Source of the DNA: an uncultured Clostridia bacterium
Lineage (GTDB): Bacteria > Bacillota > Clostridia > UBA1381 > UMGS1253
Length of the DNA: 64,000 nucleotides
Assembly: GCA_934457145.1 (NCBI GenBank)
Contig: CAKSHP010000002.1
Location: 1 to 64,000 of the forward strand
Reading direction: 5' to 3'
Each line of letters begins with the position of its first letter. The first letter of the stretch is position 1. Position numbers and translations under genes: made by a program. A model generated the notes under the pieces. The model was not told the origin of the DNA. It did no database searches and saw nothing but the letters and a program-made list of their open reading frames with translations. Positions 1 to 9,424 of the stretch are shown here, piece after piece.

Positions 1-19
1 AAAAGAAGGGAATGCAGAT

Positions 20-1390
20 ATGGATAAATATATAAATCCGGTTCATAAAATGCGACACACATATATGTTATGGATATCGGCATTTCTTCTTATTTTTAAT
101 GTCTACCACACAAAGCTTATGAGCATATTTATGTTTACAGCTTCTTCTGCTTCTACGTTTTTAATTCAGGGGTTTGCTGTGGCGCTGCTTATGGCATATT
201 TTGTGACAGACAAAAAGCTTTGTTTATATAAAACAGAAATACAGCCGATAGAATGGCTGCTTATACTGACTCTGCTTGTTATGTTTGTGACAACAAAAAA
301 CATTAATGAAAACCTTACATATATTATCAGGTATGCAGTTCTTGTTTTGATTGTTATACTTATGAAGTATGATGAAGAATTTTTTCATATTATTTTTTAT
401 TGCATATTGGCGGCAGGGATTGTGCATGTTATAGCAACATTATGGTTTTATTTTGACACCGATTTTTATATGGCCAATATTTATCCGAATTTTAATTCAA
501 GCCAAAGGGCGCATTTATATGAGCAGGTTCAAAAAAATCACCATGCTGTCGGTTTGGCAAACCATTACAGTCAAAACGGAATTTACATGGCGATTTCGCT
601 ATGCGCTTCGTTTGCACTGTGTTTTAGAAAACCCGGCAAAAATATACTGCAAAAAGTTTTGCTTTTGTCAGTTGCCTTTTTTTCTTTGATATTAACCGGC
701 AAACGGGGAGTTCTTATTTTTTCGGTTTTTGCAATGCTTGTATCGTATATTATATGCAAAAAGGGCGCTTTGGCAAACAAACTGGTAACGGTATTGTTTA
801 TACTCAGCAGTATAGCGCTTGTTGTATACGCTCTTTCATTTTACGTAGAAGGTGTTGCGGCTGCCTTTGAAAGAATAACTGCAATGTTTTCGGCGCAAAA
901 TGAAACATCAGATATTTCCAACGGACGATTTAAGCTTTATGCAATAGCATGGAATTTCTTTAAAGAATCTCCTATACTGGGCATAGGATGGCGCGAATTC
1001 AGCAAAGAAGTCGTGAATTTTTATAATCAGGATTCCGTTTTAAGAGACGCACACAACGTTTTTCTTCAGTTATTATGCGAAACGGGCATTGTGGGGTTTT
1101 CGGTTTTTGTATCGCTGTTTATATCTGCAATAACGCAGACGATACAGCTTGTTGTAAAAAGCACGAAAAATATGCTTTGTCTTTCCGATAATACAAAAAT
1201 GGTGTTGGTATTTTCTTTGTGTTACCAGGTGTTTTTTCTGGCGTATTGCATTACGGGAAATCCGCTTTACGATTTGGAAACAGTATATATTTATATTATC
1301 TCCGTTGGTTTTTCTGCTGGGATATATTTCGGTCACAAAGAAGAAATTGCAAAAATCAAATGGCAGAGCTCTGCAAAATATTTAAAGTGA
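20..1390 (+). CDS. O-antigen ligase/polymerase (Wzy-like) membrane protein
   Basis: A 456-residue polytopic membrane protein with about ten to twelve hydrophobic segments. Near residues 340-360 it carries the pattern DAHNVFLQLLCETGIVGF, typical of the Wzy_C / O-antigen ligase family (PF04932), in which an extracellular His-containing loop is followed by a membrane helix. The family polymerises or ligates lipid-linked repeat units on the outer face of the membrane. The start ATG at 20 follows a GAAGGGA ribosome site. It leads a run of co-directional, tightly spaced polysaccharide genes; the operon probably continues upstream of the window. Polymerase versus ligase cannot be told apart from sequence. 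Confidence 0.88.
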   Translation: MDKYINPVHKMRHTYMLWISAFLLIFNVYHTKLMSIFMFTASSASTFLIQGFAVALLMAYFVTDKKLCLYKTEIQPIEWLLILTLLVMFVTTKNINENLTYIIRYAVLVLIVILMKYDEEFFHIIFYCILAAGIVHVIATLWFYFDTDFYMANIYPNFNSSQRAHLYEQVQKNHHAVGLANHYSQNGIYMAISLCASFALCFRKPGKNILQKVLLLSVAFFSLILTGKRGVLIFSVFAMLVSYIICKKGALANKLVTVLFILSSIALVVYALSFYVEGVAAAFERITAMFSAQNETSDISNGRFKLYAIAWNFFKESPILGIGWREFSKEVVNFYNQDSVLRDAHNVFLQLLCETGIVGFSVFVSLFISAITQTIQLVVKSTKNMLCLSDNTKMVLVFSLCYQVFFLAYCITGNPLYDLETVYIYIISVGFSAGIYFGHKEEIAKIKWQSSAKYLK

Positions 1391-1411
1391 GTTTGGAGTG
1401 ATATACAGGAT

Positions 1412-2389
1412 ATGATTTCAGTTGTCGTTGCAGCGTATAACACGGAAAAATACATTAAAAAATGCCTTGAAAGCCTGAAAAACCAAACATATACCGATTT
1501 TGAAGTTATTGTGGTTGTTGACGGCGCAACGGATAAAACATTGGATATTTGCAAAAGCTTTTCAAAACAGGACAGCCGATTTATTACAGTTTATCAAAAA
1601 AACGGCGGACTTGCAAAAGCAAGAAATACCGGGCTTGAAAAGTGCAGCGCAAAATACGTTGCTTTTGTTGACTCGGACGATTACGCCAGAGCGGACTATT
1701 TAAAAAATCTGATAGATGCAATTGAAATAAATGATTGTGATATATCTGCCTGCGGATATATTGTTGAAGATGAAAACGGAAATGAACAGCGCCGCAGCGA
1801 ATTTAAAAATAAACTCATGGACAACGAGACGTTTTTAAATAATATGCTGATACCTATTAATCGTTCGTATGGCGCTTTTGTTTGGAATAAGTTATATAAA
1901 AATGACATTATCAAAAAGTATAATATACGCTTTCCCGAGGGGAAAAGGTATCTGTTTGAAGATCACTATTTTAACTATGAATATATGAAATATGCAAAAA
2001 GCGGGTGCTGCACTTCTTTTTGCGGTTATTATTATATAGCAAGAAAAAACACCGGCATAATACGAAAAGTTTCCGAAAATAACAATGCGGATACAAAATG
2101 GTTTAATTATGCGGATGTTTTTGATTTGATTATTGATGATTCGTATGAAGGATTTGATGAGTTTAAAAATCAAATTAAGATGATGAAGGTATGGCACAGT
2201 TCTACAGCTGTTCGGGTGCTGGCATATTATAATAAAAATGGTGCAGCTGAATATAAAAATATGCGAAAATACATAAAAGAAAACATGATTGCATATTTAA
2301 AAAACCCGTACATCGGCACAAAAAAGAAAGCAGGCATGCTGCTTACTTATTTTGCGCCAAAGCTTGCATTCAGATTGTGGGCATTATAA
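1412..2389 (+). CDS. family 2 glycosyltransferase
   Basis: A 325-residue GT-A fold glycosyltransferase. The N-terminus ISVVVAAYNTEKYIKKCLES and the metal-binding VDSDDY near residues 90-95 are the GT2 signature. It should add a sugar from a nucleotide donor to a lipid-linked intermediate at the cytoplasmic membrane face. No membrane segment is evident. It starts 21 bases after the polymerase gene and precedes a second GT2 gene of identical length class, suggesting an old duplication followed by divergence. The donor sugar and linkage cannot be inferred. Confidence 0.92.
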   Translation: MISVVVAAYNTEKYIKKCLESLKNQTYTDFEVIVVVDGATDKTLDICKSFSKQDSRFITVYQKNGGLAKARNTGLEKCSAKYVAFVDSDDYARADYLKNLIDAIEINDCDISACGYIVEDENGNEQRRSEFKNKLMDNETFLNNMLIPINRSYGAFVWNKLYKNDIIKKYNIRFPEGKRYLFEDHYFNYEYMKYAKSGCCTSFCGYYYIARKNTGIIRKVSENNNADTKWFNYADVFDLIIDDSYEGFDEFKNQIKMMKVWHSSTAVRVLAYYNKNGAAEYKNMRKYIKENMIAYLKNPYIGTKKKAGMLLTYFAPKLAFRLWAL

Positions 2390-2407
2390 AACCGGCAGGT
2401 GGTAAAA

Positions 2408-3376
2408 ATGAAGGTTTCTGTTATTATTCCGATTTATAACAGGCAAAAATATCTTGCCAGATGCTTTGACAGCATTATTAGCCAAACGAAGTCCGATTTG
2501 GAAATCATTTTGGTTGATGACGGTTCTACTGACGGCAGCGGCAAGATATGTGATGATTATGCAAAAAAAGACAAACGTTTTCGCGTTTTACATAAGAAAA
2601 ACGGCGGCGTCTCCTCGGCAAGAAATTCTGCAATAGATATGATGTCCGGGAGTTACTGCTGTTTTGTAGATTCCGATGACTATATTTCCACAAACTATAT
2701 TTCACTTTTATTAAATAACTTAAAATCATATTGCTGCGATATTTCCGTTTGCGGACTTTCAAAAAACAAAAATTACAAAAATTCAGACAAAGTGATTATA
2801 CTTGACCGCCGTGAAGCGCAATTAAGTTTATTTAATGAGGCAGATGGAATTAAAGGATACATCGGCGGAAAATTATTTAAAACAGATATTATAAAAAAGA
2901 ATAATATTAAATTTGACGAAGAGCAAACCCTTGCAGAAGATTTATTGTTTTTATTTGACTATCTTCTGTGCTGCAAAAACGAAAATACCGTTTGCGTATC
3001 GGACAACGCGCTGTATTATTATGAAAAAAGCAGCGAGGGCGCTCTTATGTCGCGCGGAAGGGCTGATGTTTTTTGCGAACAATGGTGCGACGCTGTGAAA
3101 GCATGCGAAAAAATACTTAAAAAAGTTCCCGAAAAGGAAAAAAGCCTGCAACGGGCAGTTAAGCTTGAAAAAGCAATGCAGTGTGCGACCATGATTCGCA
3201 TTATGGCTAATTACGATGAAGAAGAAAAAAGAAGAAAATCTTATAAAAAGTTTTTGATGAAAAATTTAGTTTCGTATTTATATGATAAAAATATCAGCTT
3301 AAGAAAAAAGCTTGGCGCGGTTTTGGTGTTGGTGTGTCCGAAAAAAGTTTTTAAAAGGAGACAGGCAAATGAATAA
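2408..3376 (+). CDS. family 2 glycosyltransferase
   Basis: A 322-residue GT2 enzyme with the motifs VSVIIPIYNRQKYLARCFDS, LVDDGSTDGS and VDSDDY. I place the start at ATG 2408 because AGGTGG at 2397-2402 gives normal spacing; a GTG at 2399 lies inside that ribosome site. The last bases overlap the start of the pyruvyl transferase gene by 8 bases, which implies translational coupling within the polysaccharide operon. It is similar in length and layout to the preceding gene but differs in its C-terminal half, so the two probably act on different acceptors. Confidence 0.92.
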   Translation: MKVSVIIPIYNRQKYLARCFDSIISQTKSDLEIILVDDGSTDGSGKICDDYAKKDKRFRVLHKKNGGVSSARNSAIDMMSGSYCCFVDSDDYISTNYISLLLNNLKSYCCDISVCGLSKNKNYKNSDKVIILDRREAQLSLFNEADGIKGYIGGKLFKTDIIKKNNIKFDEEQTLAEDLLFLFDYLLCCKNENTVCVSDNALYYYEKSSEGALMSRGRADVFCEQWCDAVKACEKILKKVPEKEKSLQRAVKLEKAMQCATMIRIMANYDEEEKRRKSYKKFLMKNLVSYLYDKNISLRKKLGAVLVLVCPKKVFKRRQANE

Positions 3377-4460
3377 GCAAGCGGCGGTTATTACATTTCA
3401 CAGAGCCTTAAATTACGGAGCAATTTTGCAAGCGTTTGCGCTTGAAAAAACACTTGCAAAAATCGGCGTGCATGCCGAAATAATAGATTACAGATGCGAT
3501 TATATAGAGTGTGTGTATCGTCCTTTTGACACAAGGCACTGCAAAAATTTATCTTCAAAAGCAAAAAAATGCGTCAAAAGCTTTGAACTGATAAAAAAGC
3601 GGCATAAATTTAATGAATTTACGAAAAAGCATTTAACCTTGACAAAGAAATGCAAAACAAAAAGCGACTTACAAAAAACAGCCTCAGAATTTGAAACAAT
3701 CATAACGGGCAGCGACCAGGTGTTTAATCCGGATGCCGTTGGGGGAGATTTTAGCTATTTTCTTGATTTTGCCGGTTTGGGCATAAAAAAAATTGCATAT
3801 GCCGCAAGCATCGGCTATAAATCTTTTCCGAATGAATATAAATCAGAATGCGTGAAACATTTAAAAAGCTTTGAAAGCGTTTCTGTCCGCGAAAAGAGCG
3901 CATGCAAAACGGTGGAGAAGTTAATTGACAATAAAGTTTGCAATGCGTTAGACCCCACGCTTCTTTTAAGCGCTTCGCAGTGGGCTGATATAGCAAAAAA
4001 GCCGCGCAATCTGCCGGATAAATACATACTTGTGTATATGATGGAAGGCTGCAAATACACAATAGAAAAGGCGCGCGCCTTAGCAAGGCTAAATGGCTGC
4101 AAGCTTGTTTTAATTAACCCCACATTAAAACAGAGGCAAATATGCAGAGAGTTTATTATGTATAAAACGGCATCGCCGGAGGAATTTGTCGGAATGTTTG
4201 AAAAAGCTTGGGCAGTTGTAACAAATTCGTTTCATGGGGTTGCTTTTTCGTTAATTTTTAAAAAGGAATTTTACGCTGAAGCATCAAACGCGGAAAAATC
4301 GGCAAGAATAATTGATTTACTTGAGCTTTTTAATTTATCGGACAGGCTTCTTCCAAGCAAAAACGAAGAAAATATAGACTGGGAAAAAATAAATTTACAG
4401 CTTACAGACGAGCAAAACAAGTCTGTTTTGTGGCTTAAAAATTCTTTAAAATTAAACTGA
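3369..4460 (+). CDS. polysaccharide pyruvyl transferase family protein
   Basis: A 363-residue protein of the polysaccharide pyruvyl transferase family (PF04230). Visible hallmarks are NYGAILQAFALEKTL near residues 15-30, TGSDQVFNP near 113 and TNSFHGVAFSLIF near 283. The family transfers pyruvate from phosphoenolpyruvate to sugars of surface glycans as a ketal. ATG 3369 is chosen because AGGAGACAGG lies just upstream; it overlaps the end of the previous glycosyltransferase by 8 bases. Its N-terminus resembles the exopolysaccharide type found next to F420-hydrogenase-beta-like genes rather than the classical CsaB type, so a link to SLH anchoring is possible but unproven. Confidence 0.88.
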   Translation: MNKQAAVITFHRALNYGAILQAFALEKTLAKIGVHAEIIDYRCDYIECVYRPFDTRHCKNLSSKAKKCVKSFELIKKRHKFNEFTKKHLTLTKKCKTKSDLQKTASEFETIITGSDQVFNPDAVGGDFSYFLDFAGLGIKKIAYAASIGYKSFPNEYKSECVKHLKSFESVSVREKSACKTVEKLIDNKVCNALDPTLLLSASQWADIAKKPRNLPDKYILVYMMEGCKYTIEKARALARLNGCKLVLINPTLKQRQICREFIMYKTASPEEFVGMFEKAWAVVTNSFHGVAFSLIFKKEFYAEASNAEKSARIIDLLELFNLSDRLLPSKNEENIDWEKINLQLTDEQNKSVLWLKNSLKLN

Positions 4461-4474
4461 AAGGAGAACAAACG

Positions 4475-5692
4475 GTGACAACGGTTTTTGATAAAAAGGA
4501 AAACTGCAGCGGGTGCGGCGTGTGCAAAGCTGTATGCAATGAAAATGCCATTACGATGCAGCCGGATAATTACGGGTTTTATTATCCCGAAATCGATACA
4601 AAACGATGTGTTTCATGCAGAAAATGTCAAAACAGCTGTCATTTTATTCATAAATCCGTTTCACAAGGTTTGCTTGAGGATGTTTTCGCTGTGCAAAGCA
4701 AAGATGAAAATATTTTAAAAAAGAGCCAGTCCGGAGGATTGTTTGCAGAACTTGCAAAAAGCATATTAAATTCGGGCGGTACGGTATACGGCGCGGCTTT
4801 TAACGACTCGTTTGAAGTTTGCCACATACGCATAGATTCCAAAGATCAATTATATAAACTTCAGGGGAGCAAATATGTTCAAAGTAAAACGGAAGATATT
4901 TTTAAAACGGTGAAAAATGATTTGGATAATAATTTTAATGTTCTGTTTTCGGGAACACCCTGTCAAATTGCGGCTTTGTATTCATATTTGGGGCAAAAAA
5001 ACGAACTTTTGTATACCGTTGACATTGTTTGTCACGGCGTTATGTCCCCTGCTTTATGGGAAAACTATATAAACTATATAAAAAACAAATACGGCGAAAT
5101 TACCCGTGCTGATTTTCGCGATAAATCTTTTGGATGGCAGACGCACAATGAAACATTTGTTATCGGAAAGAAAAAAATCACAAAAAATATTTACCGCAAA
5201 ATTTTTTATAAAAACATACTTCTCAGACCGAGCTGTTACAGCATGAAAAACGATATGTATATAACTGCCTGCAAATATGCGGGAATACAGCGCGTTTCCG
5301 ATATTACAATCGGGGATTTCTGGGGGATCAAAAAAGAGACAGACTCTTTTAAAAACGCAAATCTCGGAATATCGCTTTGCATTGTAAACACCCAAAACGG
5401 AAAACGCTTGTTTGAAACAATTAAGCAAAATGTGATATGCGAGCAGCGCGGTATAGGCGAAGCGCTGGCAAAACAGCCGCATTTGTCACGCAGCGAAGAC
5501 GGAGCAAAAATCAGCGAGGTTGAATTTGCAAGACAAATGTATTTGAAAAAAGGCTTTATATATATTGCTTCTAAATACGGGGAAAACGGTGTTTGCGGAA
5601 TTTATCCGAAAGGGATAAGATTTATTAAACATCTCAGAAATAAAGTATTAACGAAAATGAGCTTTAAGACGGAACGGAGAGAAAAGCAATGA
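4475..5692 (+). CDS. coenzyme F420 hydrogenase/dehydrogenase beta-subunit-like iron-sulfur protein
   Basis: A 405-residue protein with two [4Fe-4S] ferredoxin motifs at the N-terminus (Cys11, 14, 17, 21 and Cys45, 48, 51, 55), followed by the FrhB-type domains (for example SGTPCQIAAL and DIVCHGVMSP). In polysaccharide loci such proteins are regular partners of pyruvyl transferases; a redox step on a sugar or nucleotide sugar is assumed, but the substrate is not established. The start is GTG 4475 behind AAGGAG at 4461-4466. Its stop overlaps the next gene by 4 bases (ATGA). The organism need not possess F420. Confidence 0.87.
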   Translation: MTTVFDKKENCSGCGVCKAVCNENAITMQPDNYGFYYPEIDTKRCVSCRKCQNSCHFIHKSVSQGLLEDVFAVQSKDENILKKSQSGGLFAELAKSILNSGGTVYGAAFNDSFEVCHIRIDSKDQLYKLQGSKYVQSKTEDIFKTVKNDLDNNFNVLFSGTPCQIAALYSYLGQKNELLYTVDIVCHGVMSPALWENYINYIKNKYGEITRADFRDKSFGWQTHNETFVIGKKKITKNIYRKIFYKNILLRPSCYSMKNDMYITACKYAGIQRVSDITIGDFWGIKKETDSFKNANLGISLCIVNTQNGKRLFETIKQNVICEQRGIGEALAKQPHLSRSEDGAKISEVEFARQMYLKKGFIYIASKYGENGVCGIYPKGIRFIKHLRNKVLTKMSFKTERREKQ

Positions 5693-7518
5693 TAACCAAT
5701 CTGAAAAATGACAAGCTGTTATTTTTTCTTAAGGGAAAAAAATATCCATATAAACACCGAAACAAAAGTTTATTATGCTGGATTTTCGTGATAGTATTAT
5801 TGATTATAGCTGCGATATTGGTTTACGGACTGGTAAAGTATACATACAGTAAACTTGATATATGCGATTTATCGGCAAGAACAGTATATAAAAACGGTGT
5901 TGAACCGATAGAAGACCAAACCTATTTTGAAAAAAAAGATGTTACCACAAACAGCAAAGGAGATACAGTTCCGAAGCTTGAGCTAAACAACAAAGCTTTA
6001 ACTCTTGATTCAAACGGTATAGACGGAGTGTATCTTGCGTGGGTGTATACGGGCAATGAAAGATTTATATATGATGGAAACTATCAGTGGAACGAGCTTA
6101 TTGAAACAGGGAAAAAATTTAATTACAATACCGGACACGGATACAGAACAGCATATGACACAGACAATGTAGAACTGTCGGAAAACGGATGGTACACCGT
6201 ATTTGCTATTTGGTATGAAGAAGGGCAAAAACTGCATATTGCAAAGAATTTTCATGTTGGAAATCTTGAAACGAGCGGTGTCGGAACAGAGTATGAAAAA
6301 GAGGCATATGATACCTGGATGGATAACAAAAGATATGCCCAGCCGGTTTCGGGAGTTAAAAATTTTCTTTTTATCGGCGCCGACCACTGGGATCGCAATG
6401 AATTAACAAAATCCTATTCCGACTATATGGTGCTTGCAACAGTGAACACAAAAAACCGTGAAGTTTCTTTTACTACAATACTAAAAGAATCGTATGTTTA
6501 TATTCCGTCGATAGGCTGCGGAAGACTTACAAATGCATATAACTGCGGCGGCGTTGAGCTTGTTGTCAGGACAATTGAAGAAAATTACGGACTGAAGATT
6601 GACAACTATCTTTTGCTTGATTATAATTATTTCATACAAATGATTAATTTAGTCGGAGGAATTAACGTTCAAATTCAAAAATATCAGGTGCCTTATATAA
6701 ATCAATATATAAAAAGTTTGGAAAGCGATTACAGACTAACGTCGGATATTGTGAAAACCAAACCTCTTGAAGAAAAAAGCGGTTTAGTTTTATTAGACGG
6801 CGCGCAAACCCTTGCATATATACGATACTATAACGAGGGCGACTGGGCAAGAGGCGAGCGCTATGAAATGATGATGAAAGGATTTTACAAAAGCGTTCGC
6901 AAAACAAAGCTGTCCACAATCGTAAATGATATTTTTCCGCTGTTTACTACTGATTTTAGCTTTGATGAATATAAAGAGCTGTTGTATTATTTGCCGTTGT
7001 ATCTGAAATATAATGTTAAGTTAAACAAACTTCCGAGTGAAAACCGCATTGCTCCCTTTAAGGAAAGCCATAACTACAATGTTCTTTTAAACACACATAA
7101 GGAAATAGATACTGTTATCAGTGATATTTTTAACGATAACCATGCAAATCACAGGCGAATATGGTGGATTTCTCCGATTTTATTTATAATATATTTTTGT
7201 CTTTTAGCTATGTCACTGACAGCGGTATGTTATATAGTATTTCGCAAAAGGCGGATTGTATATACAGATCCTGTGTCCGGCGTGAAAAAATATAAAACCA
7301 AAAAATACCGCTGGAACAGCGAAGTTCATGTGTATCATCAGGATGTCCTCAGTGAATATGACGGCGCTATGTTTATGAATAAGGAAATGACGCAAAAATA
7401 CAGCCATAAAATAAAAATGCCTATGCATGATCTTTATGTATATGTGCAAATGTCCGATAATGATGATGTAAATTATTCAAAAGATGAAAATACCTCACCT
7501 AAAACCGCAACGCTTTAA
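5689..7518 (+). CDS. divergent LytR-CpsA-Psr (LCP) family protein with second C-terminal membrane helix
   Basis: A 609-residue protein: membrane helix at about 29-49, extracellular region, LCP domain about 222-405, a second helix about 491-518 and a roughly 90-residue C-terminal tail. LCP features include FLFIGAD, GGVELVVRTIEENYGL, LVGGINVQI and AQTLAYIRYYNEGDWARGER. LCP enzymes move glycan chains from lipid carriers to peptidoglycan. Odd points: the usual Arg-Ser-Asp is here YSD (residues 243-245) and the usual SIPRD is TILKES, so two conserved Arg and an Asp are substituted. The two-helix topology with a cytoplasmic tail is also not standard. It may attach the polysaccharide made by this operon, or regulate it. 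It overlaps the previous gene by 4 bases. Confidence 0.82.
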   Translation: MITNLKNDKLLFFLKGKKYPYKHRNKSLLCWIFVIVLLIIAAILVYGLVKYTYSKLDICDLSARTVYKNGVEPIEDQTYFEKKDVTTNSKGDTVPKLELNNKALTLDSNGIDGVYLAWVYTGNERFIYDGNYQWNELIETGKKFNYNTGHGYRTAYDTDNVELSENGWYTVFAIWYEEGQKLHIAKNFHVGNLETSGVGTEYEKEAYDTWMDNKRYAQPVSGVKNFLFIGADHWDRNELTKSYSDYMVLATVNTKNREVSFTTILKESYVYIPSIGCGRLTNAYNCGGVELVVRTIEENYGLKIDNYLLLDYNYFIQMINLVGGINVQIQKYQVPYINQYIKSLESDYRLTSDIVKTKPLEEKSGLVLLDGAQTLAYIRYYNEGDWARGERYEMMMKGFYKSVRKTKLSTIVNDIFPLFTTDFSFDEYKELLYYLPLYLKYNVKLNKLPSENRIAPFKESHNYNVLLNTHKEIDTVISDIFNDNHANHRRIWWISPILFIIYFCLLAMSLTAVCYIVFRKRRIVYTDPVSGVKKYKTKKYRWNSEVHVYHQDVLSEYDGAMFMNKEMTQKYSHKIKMPMHDLYVYVQMSDNDDVNYSKDENTSPKTATL

Positions 7519-7542
7519 AATTTTGAAAGGAGACGCCTTACG

Positions 7543-9078
7543 ATGAGCTCGAGAACGCAAAAATCAGTTTTTAATATTGCATTTTCGATTATCTACCAGC
7601 TTGTAACTTTGTTTTCAAATTTTTTAATGAAAACAATACTTATAAAAAATCTCGGCATACAATACACAGGTGTCTCTGCGCTGTTTACCGATATTTTAAC
7701 GGTTTTATCGGTTGCAGAGCTTGGCTTTGGAACGGCAGTTTCTTATGCTCTTTACCGTCCGCTTTATGAAAAAGACGATATTCAGATTGCAAAAATTATG
7801 CGCCTATATCAAAAAATTTACCGGATTGTTTTTTTCGTTATCATCGCAGCAGGAATTGTTTGTTCGTTTTTTCTTAAATATATTGTAAAAGATGTTCCCG
7901 ATATAAAAGAAAATATAAATATCGTTTTTATATTCTTTATTTTCAAGGCAGCGGTTTCATATTTGTTTGTTTATAAAGCAACGCTAATAGAAGCAAACCA
8001 GGAAAAACATATAGTTTCGGCGATCGGAACAGCGGTTTGTATACTGGCTACAATTTTGGAAGCCGCCGCTATAACAATATTTAAAAGCTATATCGGATAC
8101 CTTTTTGTAATGGTAACAATGGTAATTGTGCAAAATGTTATTATTTCATCGGTTGCAAACCGCAGGTATCCGATGTTAAAAAATGTGTGCAGCAAAAGCC
8201 TTAGTTTACCTGAGCGCAAAGAAATATTCAAAAATGTAAGAGCTTTGGCAATTTATAAAATTTCCGGTGCACTCCAGAGAGGTGTGGACAGCGTTATTAT
8301 ATCGGCCATGCTCGGGACTTCGCTTGTAGGCTTTTTGTCTTATTATAAGATGATAGTAAATAATGTGGATTCCTTGTTCGGTCAGATATTTGAAGCAATT
8401 AAACCGAGCGTGGGAAATCTTGCGGCAAGCGAAAGCAACAAAAGACAGTATGCTGTTTTTAAAAAGATGTGCTTTTTGTCATTTGTAATAGGAAATTTCA
8501 TTACGGTTTCGCTGATAACACTTCTTAATCCCTTTATTACTTTGTGGCTGGGGAGCAATTATTTGTTAGGTATGAACATTGTAATTATGCTTGCGGCAGA
8601 TATCTATATAATTACGATGGTGCGCCCCTATGAAAGTTTCAGAAACGCAAACGCCCTGTTTGTTTACGGAAAATACAGACCGGCTGTTATGGTTATACTA
8701 AACATTGTTTTATCGGTTTGGCTTGCAAATATATGGGGTATGTTCGGTGTTTTGTTTGCAACAGTAGCTGCAAGAATACTGACTCATGTATGGTATGATC
8801 CATGGTTGCTTTACAAAAAAGTGTTTGACGAACCGTTTTTTGAATATATAAAAATGAAAATATCTTACTTGTTAACTGTGGTTATAAACTGCGCATTAGT
8901 ATATGCAATATGTGATGTTATAAGCTTTTCTGATCAATGGGCGAAATTTTGTTTAAAGGCTTTGTTGTGCGCAGTTATACCAAACATTTTATTAATAGCT
9001 TTGTTTCACAATAACAATGAATTTAAAGCAGTTTATGCGCATGCTCGTGAGTTTTTAAAAAGAATACGAAAAAAATAA
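7543..9078 (+). CDS. polysaccharide flippase (Wzx-like, MOP superfamily)
   Basis: A 511-residue integral membrane protein with about fourteen hydrophobic segments, beginning with SVFNIAFSIIYQLVTLFSNF and including the family-typical GIQYTGVSALFTDILTVLS. Wzx-like proteins flip undecaprenyl-linked repeat units to the outer face. A GAAAGGAG ribosome site precedes ATG 7543, 24 bases after the LCP gene. It is the last gene of the polysaccharide operon and is followed by a 549-base gene-poor gap. Together with the Wzy-like protein at the window start it supports a Wzx/Wzy-dependent pathway. Confidence 0.9.
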   Translation: MSSRTQKSVFNIAFSIIYQLVTLFSNFLMKTILIKNLGIQYTGVSALFTDILTVLSVAELGFGTAVSYALYRPLYEKDDIQIAKIMRLYQKIYRIVFFVIIAAGIVCSFFLKYIVKDVPDIKENINIVFIFFIFKAAVSYLFVYKATLIEANQEKHIVSAIGTAVCILATILEAAAITIFKSYIGYLFVMVTMVIVQNVIISSVANRRYPMLKNVCSKSLSLPERKEIFKNVRALAIYKISGALQRGVDSVIISAMLGTSLVGFLSYYKMIVNNVDSLFGQIFEAIKPSVGNLAASESNKRQYAVFKKMCFLSFVIGNFITVSLITLLNPFITLWLGSNYLLGMNIVIMLAADIYIITMVRPYESFRNANALFVYGKYRPAVMVILNIVLSVWLANIWGMFGVLFATVAARILTHVWYDPWLLYKKVFDEPFFEYIKMKISYLLTVVINCALVYAICDVISFSDQWAKFCLKALLCAVIPNILLIALFHNNNEFKAVYAHAREFLKRIRKK

Positions 9079-9188
9079 GATGTGTAGGGCGATGAAAAAG
9101 AATTTGTCCGGGATATAAAAAGAATATATTGTAAAAAATATAGCTTGCATAAAATGGATATTGAATATGAAAAATATAACTTAGGGTA

Positions 9189-9217
9189 TTGATAAATTTG
9201 AGCAAATATGATATAAT
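9189..9217 (+). promoter_or_regulatory. sigma-A promoter upstream of integrase relic
   Basis: TTGATA at 9189-9194 and TATAAT at 9212-9217 with exactly 17 bases between. It points at the integrase relic 55 bases downstream and has no other obvious gene to serve before ychF, 410 bases away. Confidence 0.7.
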
Positions 9218-9271
9218 AAATATGTTGTATTAGCTCTTTTTCTCAATAGTGAGAAAGAAGTCTATAGATAT

Positions 9272-9424
9272 ATGGGTAAAAATCTTAAAGGCAAAGAATG
9301 CGGAAAAGGTATTTCTCAGAAAAAGGACCGCTTATATTGTGCAAGGTATGCAGATAAGCATGATGTGTTCATTCCTTCTGACAAAAATAATCTTATTGCA
9401 AAACATCCGATGAATCAATGCTGA
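9272..9424 (+). pseudogene. N-terminal relic of a phage/Tn916-type integrase
   Basis: Fifty codons from ATG 9272 to TGA 9422-9424. The beginning MGKNLKGKECGKGISQKKDR, followed by LYCARYADK, matches the start of many Firmicute tyrosine integrases (pattern GK-L-GKELG-GISQRKDGRY-ARY-D), the arm-type DNA-binding domain. The similarity fades after about 32 residues and no catalytic domain (R..HxxR..Y) follows in any frame before ychF at 9628. This is therefore a remnant of an excised or decayed mobile element rather than a working gene. A promoter and a small hairpin upstream remain intact. Recognition is by eye, from a short segment. Confidence 0.62.
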
